DNA of 64,000 bases, taken from positions 620,001 to 684,000 of the forward strand of contig JAXHLT010000003.1 of NCBI GenBank assembly GCA_034521955.1, read 5' to 3'. This document shows, piece by piece, positions 63,984 through 64,000 of the stretch (within the stretch, counting starts at the first letter, position 1; the number at the start of each line of letters is the position of its first letter). The translations under genes and the position numbers were made by a program. Under the pieces are notes generated by a model. The model was not told the DNA's origin. It did not search any database and saw nothing but the letters and a program-made list of their open reading frames with translations. This stretch comes from M55B127 sp034521955. Lineage in GTDB: Bacteria; Bacillota; Halanaerobiia; Halanaerobiales; M55B127.

Positions 63984-64000
63984 TCTAATCCTCTCCTTAG

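Overview
The window suggests a low-GC, anaerobic, endospore-related Firmicute with an outer membrane, most likely from the Halanaerobiales. This is inferred from gene content, not from a search. Supporting signs are spoVS and a SleB-type hydrolase (sporulation heritage), an ExbB-ExbD-TonB system with an SLH protein (diderm envelope), rubredoxin and a selenocysteine peroxiredoxin (anaerobe), two Trk/Ktr potassium systems (osmotic adaptation), and the order miaB-mutS-mutL-miaA-hfq-dapF-dapL.

Layout. 1-7.5 kb (+): spoVS behind a sigma-H-like promoter, a PHP phosphoesterase, an envelope operon (exbB, exbD, tonB, a large secreted protein, an SLH protein, a SleB-like hydrolase), then a DUF2178-type membrane protein/XRE regulator pair with three candidate operators. 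7.6-12.1 kb: divergent gyrA and gyrB with unusual residues at classical drug-contact sites. 12.2-23.6 kb (+): transporters (MFS, ClC, TrkH/TrkA, P-type ATPase, FtsX-type ABC exporter) and a 53-aa rubredoxin. 24-35.6 kb: a conserved repair/tRNA-modification/lysine block ending in a type-4 uracil-DNA glycosylase, lexA and a divergent LysM protein with candidate LexA boxes. 36-50 kb: mixed housekeeping genes, mostly on the minus strand. 50.3-56 kb: a Xer-type recombinase, three tRNAs (Phe, fMet, Lys), a selenoprotein peroxiredoxin, HtrA, a PpiC-type foldase and MscS. 56.5-64 kb (-): an operon running off the window edge, with OppBC permeases, a TIM-barrel isomerase-like protein, a HAD phosphatase and a nitrogenase-like nifD-nifK-nifH-nifB set.

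The most notable system is the nitrogenase-like operon. It has a full Fe-protein homologue, a NifB-like cofactor radical-SAM enzyme, and D/K subunits with a 1+3 cysteine pattern. The D-like subunit appears to keep the cofactor cysteine but not the cofactor histidine. No nifE/N/V is present, so it looks like a nitrogenase-family reductase acting on an unknown substrate, perhaps one imported by the linked ABC transporter.

Two further patterns cross many genes. First, at least five genes have a good Shine-Dalgarno sequence 8-9 nt before an in-frame ATT or ATC and no sensible ATG/GTG/TTG. The initiator tRNA in the same window has A29-U41 in place of the first of the three conserved G-C pairs. Second, four conserved genes (trkH, mutS, a flavin reductase, an AI-2E transporter) each carry exactly one extra base. 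These are either sequence errors or real frameshifts.
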